DNA of 16,127 nucleotides, taken from the NCBI GenBank assembly GCA_027294925.1, contig JAPULM010000521.1, positions 1-16,127 of the forward strand. Direction: 5' to 3'. A program made the translations under genes and the position numbers. The DNA is from a bacterium. Lineage in GTDB: Bacteria; Tectomicrobia; Entotheonellia; Entotheonellales; Entotheonellaceae. Shown here piece by piece: positions 1-6,178 of this stretch. The notes beneath the pieces are model-generated. The model was not told the origin of the DNA. It did not search any database and saw nothing but the letters and a program-made list of their open reading frames with translations. Position 1 is the stretch's first letter. Every line of letters starts with the position of its first letter.

Positions 1-187
1 CCTGATGGAACATCTCCACACAGATCGGCGTCAAGAGTTCAAGCACAGCAGCCTGGACCTGCTCCGCGGCCTTTTCCTCAGCACTTCCGGTAGTCATCCA
101 CCCCAACACGGCACTCAGCACGATCCACCACACCAGGGCACCACCAACTGCACTCCAAAAAACGGTTTTTACGGTTTTCCAGTTCAT
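1..187 (-). CDS. Small single-pass membrane protein, N-terminal part (runs off left edge)
   Basis: Reading the minus strand from ATG at 187 gives 62 codons with no stop before the window edge, so this is the 5' part of a gene. The start is preceded by a purine-rich GAGAGAGGA site. A second ATG directly upstream at 190 is possible but leaves almost no spacing. The product begins MNWKTVKTVFW, has one hydrophobic membrane segment at about residues 10-31 (GGALVWWIVLSAVLGWM within it), then a charged and alanine-rich stretch (GSAEEKAAEQVQAAV), then LLTPICVEMF. This layout, one N-terminal anchor followed by an Ala/Glu helix and a PIC motif, resembles uncharacterised small proteobacterial membrane proteins I have seen, but I cannot name a family. 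No function is inferred. The next gene upstream is the small hypothetical on the same strand, 147 bp away. Confidence 0.72.
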   Translation of the reverse strand, partial: MNWKTVKTVFWSAVGGALVWWIVLSAVLGWMTTGSAEEKAAEQVQAAVLELLTPICVEMFHQ

Positions 188-238
188 CATTCCTCTCTCT
201 TTTTTCAGTCGACTTTTATGCCTGTGCTCACACAGCCT

Positions 239-250
239 CACACCGGTGTG
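239..250. repeat. Perfect 12-bp palindrome
   Basis: CACACCGGTGTG reads the same on both strands and lies about 50 bp upstream of the membrane protein start at 187. It could be an operator half-site pair or chance. There is no T-run to suggest a terminator. Confidence 0.3.
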
Positions 251-334
251 GAGCGGATACGCGTAGCGTGTTCGTGCCAAACGACGAGGAAGCGCCGCGC
301 TTGAGACCGGACTTCACGCATATAGTCAGCGAGT

Positions 335-532
335 TCAGTCTCGCGTAAGGCACGCGTATAATTCGGGGCACTGCTTTAAAAATGTCGGATCGAGGACGAC
401 GTGATGGCGTATGCCATGATGGGAGATGATAAATTTATTTTCCTTCACTTCTCCCACGTGTCCGGGGAATTCTTCCTCAAGGTAGGATGCCACAGCCGCG
501 AGGCGAGCAGTCGTACTCGGATGGCTCGGCAT
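335..532 (-). CDS. Small hypothetical protein, 65 aa
   Basis: A 65-codon reading frame with ATG at 532, preceded by AAAAGGGA five bases upstream, a good ribosome binding site. An in-frame GTG at 559 would add nine residues but lacks a comparable site. The product is hydrophilic with no membrane segment. It has SYLEEEFPG at about residues 16-24, then KFIISHHGIRHHVVLDPTFL at 33-52, then QCPELYACL. The pattern of a short helix, then beta strands, then a FLxxCPEL helix looks like the small alpha/beta proteins common in environmental genomes, and codon use looks coding. I recognise no named family and infer no function. It is soluble and probably cytoplasmic. Confidence 0.55.
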   Translation of the reverse strand: MPSHPSTTARLAAVASYLEEEFPGHVGEVKENKFIISHHGIRHHVVLDPTFLKQCPELYACLTRD

Positions 533-1109
533 GGTGGTCCCTTTTCCGTAGCGTCTCACATGGCATGCGTCACGCGGTGATGAGGGACTCGACAGCCCCT
601 GCGAGTTCCATGAACTACCGCTGAATGGAAGACTTTACTATTGCTCAGGACAGGAGCAGGGAAGCTCAGGTAGAGAGGACAGTCCAGTCGTTTCTGAGGA
701 AATAGAAAAGGACACCATCAAAGGCGATCTCATATATGCCTCAGACTGTAGCACATATGCGGCCATCCTACGAGCGTAAACTCTGTGTATATAGGATGGT
801 TACCAACAAATTGCACCCTCATCGGGAGTGAACGACCATGATGCAGTGGGGAGAAAACTTGGGGAAAGACTTGACAATTACCTGTATAGGCCCTACAGGA
901 GGGAAGATGCGATATCACCCCATTTGCTCTATGCTATTGTTGAATAGAGAGTTATCATCATGGCAGCAACGATGCAGAGATTTCCGACTTCAGCGAGAAC
1001 CGGCAAAACTTCTATGCTTTGAAGGCAAAATCGTCAGGTTGGCGTTGCATGCGTTATGCCCGATCCTATTTTAGCCGCCTCAGCAAGAGGTTAAGCCAGG
1101 TCGTTGGCG
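533..1109. other. 577 bp without a recognisable gene
   Basis: No convincing gene is seen. A 78-codon plus-strand frame (838-1074) and a 62-codon minus-strand frame (730-918) exist, but their products are Cys/Arg-rich with no recognisable motif. The stretch contains an 8-bp inverted repeat (763-799) and smaller ones at 881-899 (CCTGTA/TACAGG) and near 928-950 (CTCTAT/ATAGAG). A consensus TTGACA at 871-876 has no matching -10. It may be decayed sequence or hold a small RNA. Confidence 0.5.
763..799. repeat. Inverted repeat CCATCCTA...TAGGATGG
   Basis: Perfect 8-bp arms at 763-770 and 792-799, separated by 21 bases. No T-tract follows on either strand, so it is not an obvious intrinsic terminator. 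Confidence 0.4.
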
Positions 1110-3044
1110 TTATCGCGCCACGCCGTCTCGGCCCTCCAGGCTCAAGCCGAAGGCCCGTCGGATACGGGATTGCTCGGTTGCGTTGTATCTGCCCATATGG
1201 TCATTTAGATAGGCCCTGAGCGCTTGGTTAATATCCTGCAACTGCGCCTTGCTGTTCGCATGGCCGAGAAGCCAGCCTAATCCTGTCAAGGTTTTTCCCT
1301 CAACTGCCCCGCCTGCGGCAAGATCGACCAGCCTTGGGATGCTTACTTCGATATCCCCTGCCTGGATCAAAAAGGCGCTGGCAAGGACAGCCGTGTTGGG
1401 GTTCGTATCCTCCAGCATTGCTCTGGCTACCTGTAGCGCCCTGGCTTTGGGCAAGCGTTGGAGCAAATCGCCAATACCTGCTTCCTGACCCGCGGCCTGA
1501 AGACGCCGGTATGCGAGTTGATCCGCTCTTGCATAACGCTTGGCGTCCCTGGCTAGCAAGATTTCGGCCTCGGACCCACCGATCTTCGCCAGGGCTTTTT
1601 CGGCCCCCTCTTTCAGACGCCCGTCTGAAGACACCAGATGGCGGGCAATTTCCGCTACGGCTACGGCAGCCGGGGGGCCGATTTGCCCCAGGGTTTGAAC
1701 GCTGGCCAGACGGATATCCGTATCCGGGTCTTGCAGTAATCTGGTGAGCGCCGGGACCGCGTTAATAGCTGCCGGCCCGATCATCCCCAAGGCCTTGGCG
1801 GCCAGAATTCGGTCATATTTTGCGGCAGCGTTCAAGGCCAGCGTCAACTCCGGCAGCGCCGTTTCCGCCTGCAGTTTTCCCAACGCCAAGGCCGCCTGAC
1901 CCCGCAGGTGGCTGGCACCATCAGCGGTGATTTGTCTGAGTACACTGATCGCAACCGGATCGGGCAAGCCTATTTTCCCCACCGCCTGAATGGCGTTGGG
2001 TCCGGCTACGCGGTCCTTGAGATAGGGCACAAGGTGCGGGATAGCGTGTGCTGCGGCTGGCCCAAAACTTCCCAGCACCCTTGCAGCTTCGCCTGGGTTA
2101 TGGTTGTCCTGCAAGGCATCAATCAATGCATCGATAACACGTTTTGAGGGACCAAGACGCGCCAGTTCGGACATCGCCAAAGCGGCAATCAAAGGGTCTT
2201 TACTTTTGATGTCGGAGAGACTTTCTGCCAGTGGATCGGACGCCTGTTTCGCCTCGGCCGGTGCGGTATCAGTTGTGGCGGAAAGGTCGGAAATACCCAT
2301 TGCGGCAAGCGTCTGCACAAGGGACTGGCGTAATTCCGGTCCAGTCCTTTGGTCATCGTAGAGACGCCGCAGGGTTGGAGCTGCGGCGTTGGCTTGCCGC
2401 CCGACAACGAAGAGAAGCATGAGCGAGGCTTCGATCATCTTTTCATTAGGTGTGGTCTGTCGTAATGCCTGGCGGATTAAAAAGTCGTGTTGTCGGACGG
2501 CCTTATCGATATCTGCTGGTGTGGCAGTGGCCAACCATCTCTCCAGGCTGCGTCGGGCAGCGGCGCTTACCGCGTTATCGGCGCTAGGCGTCCCAATGGC
2601 GGCTAGTGCGCCCTGAGCATGCAAAGATGCCCATTCATTGCGTTTGTTCTGATCTTTGGCGATGCGAGTCAAAGCAGGTACTGCCGCTTCCGCCGCCGCC
2701 CCCATGTCACGCAGAACGCTGATTAGAGCGAGACGTTGGGCTGTGGCTTTCTTGTCGTACCCCTTAAGACGTTGCAGCTCACGTATCAGTACGGGGACGA
2801 CGCTCTGACGATCGCGTTTACCATAGGCCGCGAGCTTCCTTTGCGCCTCCAGCCGCTTGACGATGTTGCCAGACAGGCTCACGTTTTCCAGAACGCTACG
2901 GATTAGAGCCGGAATGCCGGCAGCAGTCACCGCCTGCCCACGGTTGCTTTGAGCAGCAAGTGATGGTGGGTACACAAGAACCATCCAGAGAGCCAACGCG
3001 TAACCTGGCAACGCCAGACGCCAACCTGTTGAGCCAAACCGCAT
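1110..3044 (-). CDS. Secreted HEAT-repeat protein, 644 aa
   Basis: The ATG at 3044 has GAGG nine bases upstream. The first 30 residues form a Sec signal peptide: Arg near the start, a hydrophobic core (ALPGYALALWMVLVY at about 11-25), a PP turn, and a likely cleavage after SLA or SLAA near residue 30. The protein is therefore probably periplasmic. Residues about 60-490 are a series of helical pairs typical of HEAT or PBS-lyase HEAT-like repeats: AVPALTRIAK at 121-130, AAPTLRRLYD at 221-230, AHAIPHLVPYL at 332-342, AINAVPALTRLL at 426-437, each followed by an A-LG-IG type helix. The last 150 residues are helical without clear repeats. HEAT arrays are protein-binding scaffolds, so no catalytic role is inferred. 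It is flanked by non-coding sequence on both sides and appears monocistronic. Confidence 0.85.
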   Translation of the reverse strand: MRFGSTGWRLALPGYALALWMVLVYPPSLAAQSNRGQAVTAAGIPALIRSVLENVSLSGNIVKRLEAQRKLAAYGKRDRQSVVPVLIRELQRLKGYDKKATAQRLALISVLRDMGAAAEAAVPALTRIAKDQNKRNEWASLHAQGALAAIGTPSADNAVSAAARRSLERWLATATPADIDKAVRQHDFLIRQALRQTTPNEKMIEASLMLLFVVGRQANAAAPTLRRLYDDQRTGPELRQSLVQTLAAMGISDLSATTDTAPAEAKQASDPLAESLSDIKSKDPLIAALAMSELARLGPSKRVIDALIDALQDNHNPGEAARVLGSFGPAAAHAIPHLVPYLKDRVAGPNAIQAVGKIGLPDPVAISVLRQITADGASHLRGQAALALGKLQAETALPELTLALNAAAKYDRILAAKALGMIGPAAINAVPALTRLLQDPDTDIRLASVQTLGQIGPPAAVAVAEIARHLVSSDGRLKEGAEKALAKIGGSEAEILLARDAKRYARADQLAYRRLQAAGQEAGIGDLLQRLPKARALQVARAMLEDTNPNTAVLASAFLIQAGDIEVSIPRLVDLAAGGAVEGKTLTGLGWLLGHANSKAQLQDINQALRAYLNDHMGRYNATEQSRIRRAFGLSLEGRDGVAR

Positions 3045-3154
3045 GCCGTAAACCTCGGCTGATTAACCGTTTGTTCTAAGGCGATTCCCCCTCAGCTGTG
3101 CCAAAACCGCCTTCGCGTTTCCCCCTGTCTTTTTAGTCTATCCTATCCTATGGC

Positions 3155-3192
3155 ACGTGGCCAAGTGGTGCAATGCCACAGCAGGGCCACGT
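3155..3192. repeat. Inverted repeat ACGTGGCC...GGCCACGT
   Basis: Perfect 8-bp arms at 3155-3162 and 3185-3192. Competing shorter pairings exist inside (GTGGC 3157-3161 with GCCAC 3175-3179). Together with the next two hairpins this forms a folded segment. Confidence 0.4.
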
Positions 3193-3193
3193 C

Positions 3194-3218
3194 AGGATAC
3201 AGCAAACCACTGTATCCT
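3194..3218. repeat. Hairpin, 9-bp perfect stem, 7-base loop
   Basis: AGGATACAG (3194-3202) pairs with CTGTATCCT (3210-3218) around loop CAAACCA. No T-run follows on either strand, so it is not a classical intrinsic terminator. Confidence 0.55.
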
Positions 3219-3234
3219 TGTCATACATTCTATT

Positions 3235-3268
3235 AGCAGATCCGGCAAAGTTCGAGGTCGGATCTGCT
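3235..3268. repeat. Hairpin, 10-bp perfect stem, 14-base loop
   Basis: AGCAGATCCG (3235-3244) pairs perfectly with CGGATCTGCT (3259-3268). It is the longest perfect arm I found in the window. No adjacent T-tract is seen. Confidence 0.6.
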
Positions 3269-3402
3269 CTAGAAATCGCCTGGGTTTAGATATCATGAGA
3301 TGATGTATGCACGGATTTCATTAGGATGCCTAATACATGTTAGATGCCAAATCATACGAAGCCCGATAAAATTGCTTGGAGAGCCTTGGACAGATAATTT
3401 AG

Positions 3403-3597
3403 ATGACTGAGATTGTAAGCTCCAAAAATGATGTTCCTATTCGACTTACGGACGAGAGATGGGTACATACCGAAGAGCACAGTGAGTTGGCGGGCATGCG
3501 ACTGGAGATTTTGGAGACGGTTGTTAACCCAACGCAGATTTTTTCTGGGACACGCGGTGAGCTGTTTGCTGTCCGCGAGATTGAAGCAGGCAAATAT
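3403..3597 (+). pseudogene. 3'-truncated remnant, PBECR/EndoU-like small nuclease-type protein
   Basis: From ATG 3403, 65 codons read as a coherent start of a small protein: MTEIVSSKNDVPIRL, then TDERWVHTEEHSEL, then LETVVNPTQIFSGT, then GELFAVREIEAGKY. The pattern 'vpIRLTxERWxHI-EEHpEL...vLETvxxPd.I..G..GE..AvrEi..gkY' matches small proteins often annotated as PBECR (phage Barnase-EndoU-ColicinE5/D-RelE-like nuclease) or toxin-like proteins, which normally continue with a VVVYRE...DGFVITAFLTRR strand-helix end. Here that end is missing: after KY the frame becomes Arg/Pro/Ser-rich and runs antisense into the CoA-transferase gene. The RW-H-EEH region also seems one residue short. I read it as a decayed fragment cut off at about 3597. 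The family call is from memory of the motif, not a search. Confidence 0.5.
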
Positions 3598-3667
3598 CGC
3601 CAAGGAACGATGCTACGACCAAGGTCATCTCCCTGGCACCGTCTTCGTAGAGGACGCTCAAGGTGCG

Positions 3668-4873
3668 CTAAATCGCCCCTGCCGCGCGTAAACGCTCGAT
3701 GTCCTCAGTGGAACAGCCTGCCAACGCCATCAGGACATCATCCGTATGTTCACCGTGCAACGGAGCCGGTTTCAAGTCAACCGGCGAATCCGACAGGCGT
3801 ACTGGGCAGGCGATCATCGGATAGCGGCCACGAGTGGGATGGTCGATCTCGACCACCATGCCGCGTTCACGTAGATGTGCATTCTCTAACACTTCCGCGG
3901 TATCTAAGACCGCGCCGCAGACCGCACCAACCTGTGCCAGCGTCTGCATGACAGCATGCTTATCCCGGCAGGCAGTCCAGGCTTGCAAAATCTCCCGCAG
4001 GGCATCACTGTGCTCAAAGCGGGCTTGTGGTGTACTGAAGCGCGGATCGGAGAGCAGCTCCTCATGGCCAATGGCGCGCATCACACTTTCAAACATCGCC
4101 GGGTTATCCGGCGGCAGCAGCAAATACACATAGTCATTCTCACCGCCTGGCGCGCAGCGTAAGGTGCCGGCAAAGCCACCCGAGGCCGTCCCGTTGCCCA
4201 AACGGCCCAACGGCTTGCCCCGCGTTAACTGTTGGGTGAACTTGACACGCGTGAGATTGAGGACAGCTTCTTGCATGGCGACTTCAACACACTGTCCGCT
4301 GCCGCTTTGTTGACGCTGCACAAGCGCCGCCAGAATGCCGATCGCCGTATGCATACCGGTGCCGGAATCGCCGACATTAACACCACTCACCGTCGGCGGC
4401 TGATCGGGCCAGCCAGTGACACTCATAGCGCCACTGGTGGCCTGCGCCACCGGTTCAAAGCATTTGTAGTCGCTGTAGGGTCCGAACGAGCCAAAGCCTT
4501 TCACTGAAGCATAGACAAGGCGTGGATTGCGGTGGCTAAGGACGTCATAGCTGAGCCCAAGTCGATCCATCACGCCTGGTCCATAGTTCTCCACTAGAAC
4601 GTCAGCCTGGTCAATCAGAGTGAAAAATACCTCTTTGGCTTCAGCTTGCTTTAAATTCAGCGTAATGCTCTTCTTGCAGGTGTTGAGGAGCAGAAAAAAA
4701 TAACTATCGAGGTCTGGGTTGTCAGTTTGCAGCATACGCCCCCGGTCGCCTTTGCTGGGTTGTTCAATCTTGATTACCTCGGCGCCAAGCCAAGCCAGCA
4801 TCTGTGTGCAAGACGGACCGGCTTGATCATGCGTCATGTCGATGACGCGAATACCTGATAAGGCTTGACTCAT
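3668..4873 (-). CDS. Class III (CaiB/BaiF) CoA-transferase, formyl-CoA:oxalate CoA-transferase-like, 401 aa
   Basis: The ATG at 4873 follows AAGGAGA with eight-base spacing; an upstream in-frame start at 4900 would put that site inside the gene. Class III transferases move CoA between carboxylic acids through an aspartyl-CoA intermediate. The N-terminus (GIRVIDMTHDQAGPSCTQML, residues 7-26), VIKIEQPSKGDRGR at 33-46, ADVLVENYGPGVMDRLGL at 90-107 and the SVTGWPDQPPTVSG run at 151-164 all match this family. GDS follows with the nucleophile at Asp169, the same number as in Oxalobacter formyl-CoA transferase. A glycine-rich SGGFAG segment could be the active-site loop. Length is close to family members (about 400-430). 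The substrate is not decided: oxalate is suggested only by similarity, and succinyl-CoA-dependent relatives are as likely. It is downstream of the crotonase gene but separated from it by a terminator-like hairpin. Confidence 0.9.
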   Translation of the reverse strand: MSQALSGIRVIDMTHDQAGPSCTQMLAWLGAEVIKIEQPSKGDRGRMLQTDNPDLDSYFFLLLNTCKKSITLNLKQAEAKEVFFTLIDQADVLVENYGPGVMDRLGLSYDVLSHRNPRLVYASVKGFGSFGPYSDYKCFEPVAQATSGAMSVTGWPDQPPTVSGVNVGDSGTGMHTAIGILAALVQRQQSGSGQCVEVAMQEAVLNLTRVKFTQQLTRGKPLGRLGNGTASGGFAGTLRCAPGGENDYVYLLLPPDNPAMFESVMRAIGHEELLSDPRFSTPQARFEHSDALREILQAWTACRDKHAVMQTLAQVGAVCGAVLDTAEVLENAHLRERGMVVEIDHPTRGRYPMIACPVRLSDSPVDLKPAPLHGEHTDDVLMALAGCSTEDIERLRAAGAI

Positions 4874-4965
4874 AACGCTATTCTCCTTTGCTTGACGCAA
4901 CGACTCCGGAAACTCCCGGAGGGGACAGATTTAAAAAGGGGGCTAGAGGAACAAGCGTCTCCACG

Positions 4966-5060
4966 ACGGCAGAAGTCCTAGCCTGCCGTAGGCACGGCGT
5001 AGCGCCAGCAATAGCCCAAACAAACGCCCCCGCCAAACTGGCGGGGTAATTGCGCTACGC
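4966..5060. repeat. Structured intergenic element with nested inverted repeats
   Basis: Three perfect inverted repeats fall within 95 bp: ACGGCAG (4966-4972) with CTGCCGT (4983-4989); GCGTAGCGC (4997-5005) with GCGCTACGC (5052-5060), enclosing the 8-bp GC hairpin at 5028-5046. The nested arrangement resembles a palindromic repeat element or a small non-autonomous mobile element remnant. I see no target duplications and no second copy in this window. Confidence 0.5.
5015..5046 (-). terminator. Probable intrinsic terminator of the crotonase gene
   Basis: On the minus strand, 20 bases after the crotonase stop, an 8-bp stem (CCCCGCCA at 5028-5035 with TGGCGGGG at 5039-5046, three-base loop) is followed by GCGTTTGTTTGGG. 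The stem is very stable; the T-tract is interrupted, so efficiency is uncertain. It would separate transcription of the crotonase from the CoA-transferase gene. Confidence 0.5.
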
Positions 5061-5066
5061 AGTACA

Positions 5067-5915
5067 CTAGCGCCCTTTGAGAACCGGGGCGCGTTTTTCC
5101 AGAAACGCCTGCCTCGCTTCCTGGGCGTCTTCAGAACCTTGCAAGATACCACCGGCGTTGGATGTCAGCACCATGGTAGTTTCCAGGCTACTGTCCAGCG
5201 CTGTCCGCATAATACGTTTGTGGATCCACTGCGTCAGCGGCGGGGTGCGGATGATACGCGCACACAATTCCCGTGTTGTTTCCTCTAGTTTTTCAGATGG
5301 CACTAGGTGGTTCAACAAGCCCCACTCGTAGGCCCGTTCTGCATTAAGGTGCCCCGTATAAGCGAATTCAAGGGCACGGCCTAATCCAACCAGCCTAGGC
5401 ATGTAGTAGCAGCCGCCATTTTCCATAATCTGGCCGAGCTGCTGATAGCCGATAAACCGTGTATTCTCGCACCCAATGCGGATGTCGCAGTGTAGGGCCA
5501 TATCCAGACCTGAGCCGACTGCTGCGCCATTGATCATCGCGATGGTCGGTTTGCGTACCTGTGAAATATCGCGATGCAGCTTGGTAAAACCGTGAAAGAA
5601 ATGTTCGCGGGCGGCATCCGGGCCTGGCGGCACATTGCGATTACCAACCAGATTCTCGCCTTTCATCTCATCCGGCGTATCCCGCTTCATGTCGGCGCCT
5701 GAACAGAAGCCACGTCCGACACCGGTGAGGACCATGACACGAACATTGGGATCATCATCCCCTGCCCGCATGTATTCGCCGACTTTGGCCACCGTGGCGT
5801 TTTCTTCAGATGTGCCGATCAGCGCATTCATCCGTTCCGGCCGGTTGAACTTAATCCATAAAATGCCGTTCTCTTCGGGTTCGTACAGCAAATAGTCCAC
5901 CAGTTTCGGTCCCAT
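5067..5915 (-). CDS. Enoyl-CoA hydratase/isomerase (crotonase) family protein, 282 aa
   Basis: The ATG at 5915 has AAGGAGAG three bases upstream, so this start is preferred over the ATG-like extension to 5993. The crotonase fold is clear: ILWIKFNRPERMNAL at residues 18-32, the first oxyanion-hole segment GRGFCSGADM at 68-76, the second GAAVGSGLDMALHCDIRIG at 130-148, and the C-terminal SEDAQEARQAFLEKRAPV typical of the family. Members bind acyl-CoA thioesters and stabilise an enolate. By eye the two catalytic glutamates of rat enoyl-CoA hydratase (Glu144, Glu164) correspond here to Asp138 and Gln158, so simple hydration by the usual mechanism is doubtful. An isomerase, hydrolase, decarboxylase or other crotonase reaction is possible. 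It is divergent from the racemase-fold gene and a likely partner of the CoA-transferase in acyl-CoA metabolism. Confidence 0.88.
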   Translation of the reverse strand: MGPKLVDYLLYEPEENGILWIKFNRPERMNALIGTSEENATVAKVGEYMRAGDDDPNVRVMVLTGVGRGFCSGADMKRDTPDEMKGENLVGNRNVPPGPDAAREHFFHGFTKLHRDISQVRKPTIAMINGAAVGSGLDMALHCDIRIGCENTRFIGYQQLGQIMENGGCYYMPRLVGLGRALEFAYTGHLNAERAYEWGLLNHLVPSEKLEETTRELCARIIRTPPLTQWIHKRIMRTALDSSLETTMVLTSNAGGILQGSEDAQEARQAFLEKRAPVLKGR

Positions 5916-6108
5916 GATCTCTCCTTGAATGTACCCTTGTGTGCTTACCAACCGAAAAAATGCTCTCTCCCGAACAACCCTCACCCTCGCCAAGTCTCGA
6001 ACTAGAAGGGGATTTTGGCATACAAAATAGCGCTAGTGACGGCCTCCGCTTGATGAGGCTATTCTACATGGTTCTGAATCCCTGTAAAGACGCCTGGCTC
6101 AAAAGATG

Positions 6109-6117
6109 TGATATAAT
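6109..6117 (+). promoter_or_regulatory. Extended -10 promoter for the racemase-fold gene
   Basis: TGATATAAT is an exact extended -10 (TGnTATAAT). The -35 region 16-18 bases upstream is poor, as is common for extended -10 promoters. Transcription would start near 6124, giving a leader of about 55 bases before the ATG at 6179. Confidence 0.5.
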
Positions 6118-6178
6118 AGCCCGCGACGGCCAGGGTTTTACCGCATTCTTATCTGCTATCCAGGAGAGGAGACGCATC

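Larger units (their letters stand above)
3045..3402. other. 358-bp non-coding region rich in inverted repeats
   Basis: Lies between the HEAT-repeat gene (minus) and the truncated nuclease-like remnant (plus). No coding frame is credible. It holds three inverted repeats within 118 bp (listed separately) and, near the HEAT gene, a T-rich stretch and a TCCTATCCTA tandem. It presumably includes the HEAT gene promoter, but I cannot place one with confidence. Confidence 0.5.

Noticed and set aside
838..1074. 78-codon plus-strand frame with a GGGAG site upstream of tandem ATGs
   Set aside because: The product is Cys/Arg-rich with no motif or domain, and a second overlapping frame of similar quality exists, so it looks like chance.
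1334..1747. 137-codon plus-strand frame within the HEAT-repeat gene
   Set aside because: Antisense shadow: Pro/Arg-rich, no motif, while the minus-strand frame has clear HEAT repeats and a signal peptide.
3598..3951. Continuation of the nuclease-like frame from 3403 to 3951 as a 182-residue protein
   Set aside because: After residue 65 the composition changes abruptly to Arg/Pro/Ser/His and the frame is antisense to the CoA-transferase, so it is not a real C-terminus.
5939..6178. 80-codon N-terminal extension of the racemase-fold protein
   Set aside because: Low-complexity residues, overlap with the divergent promoter region, and a much better ribosome binding site at the 6179 ATG that matches the family N-terminus.
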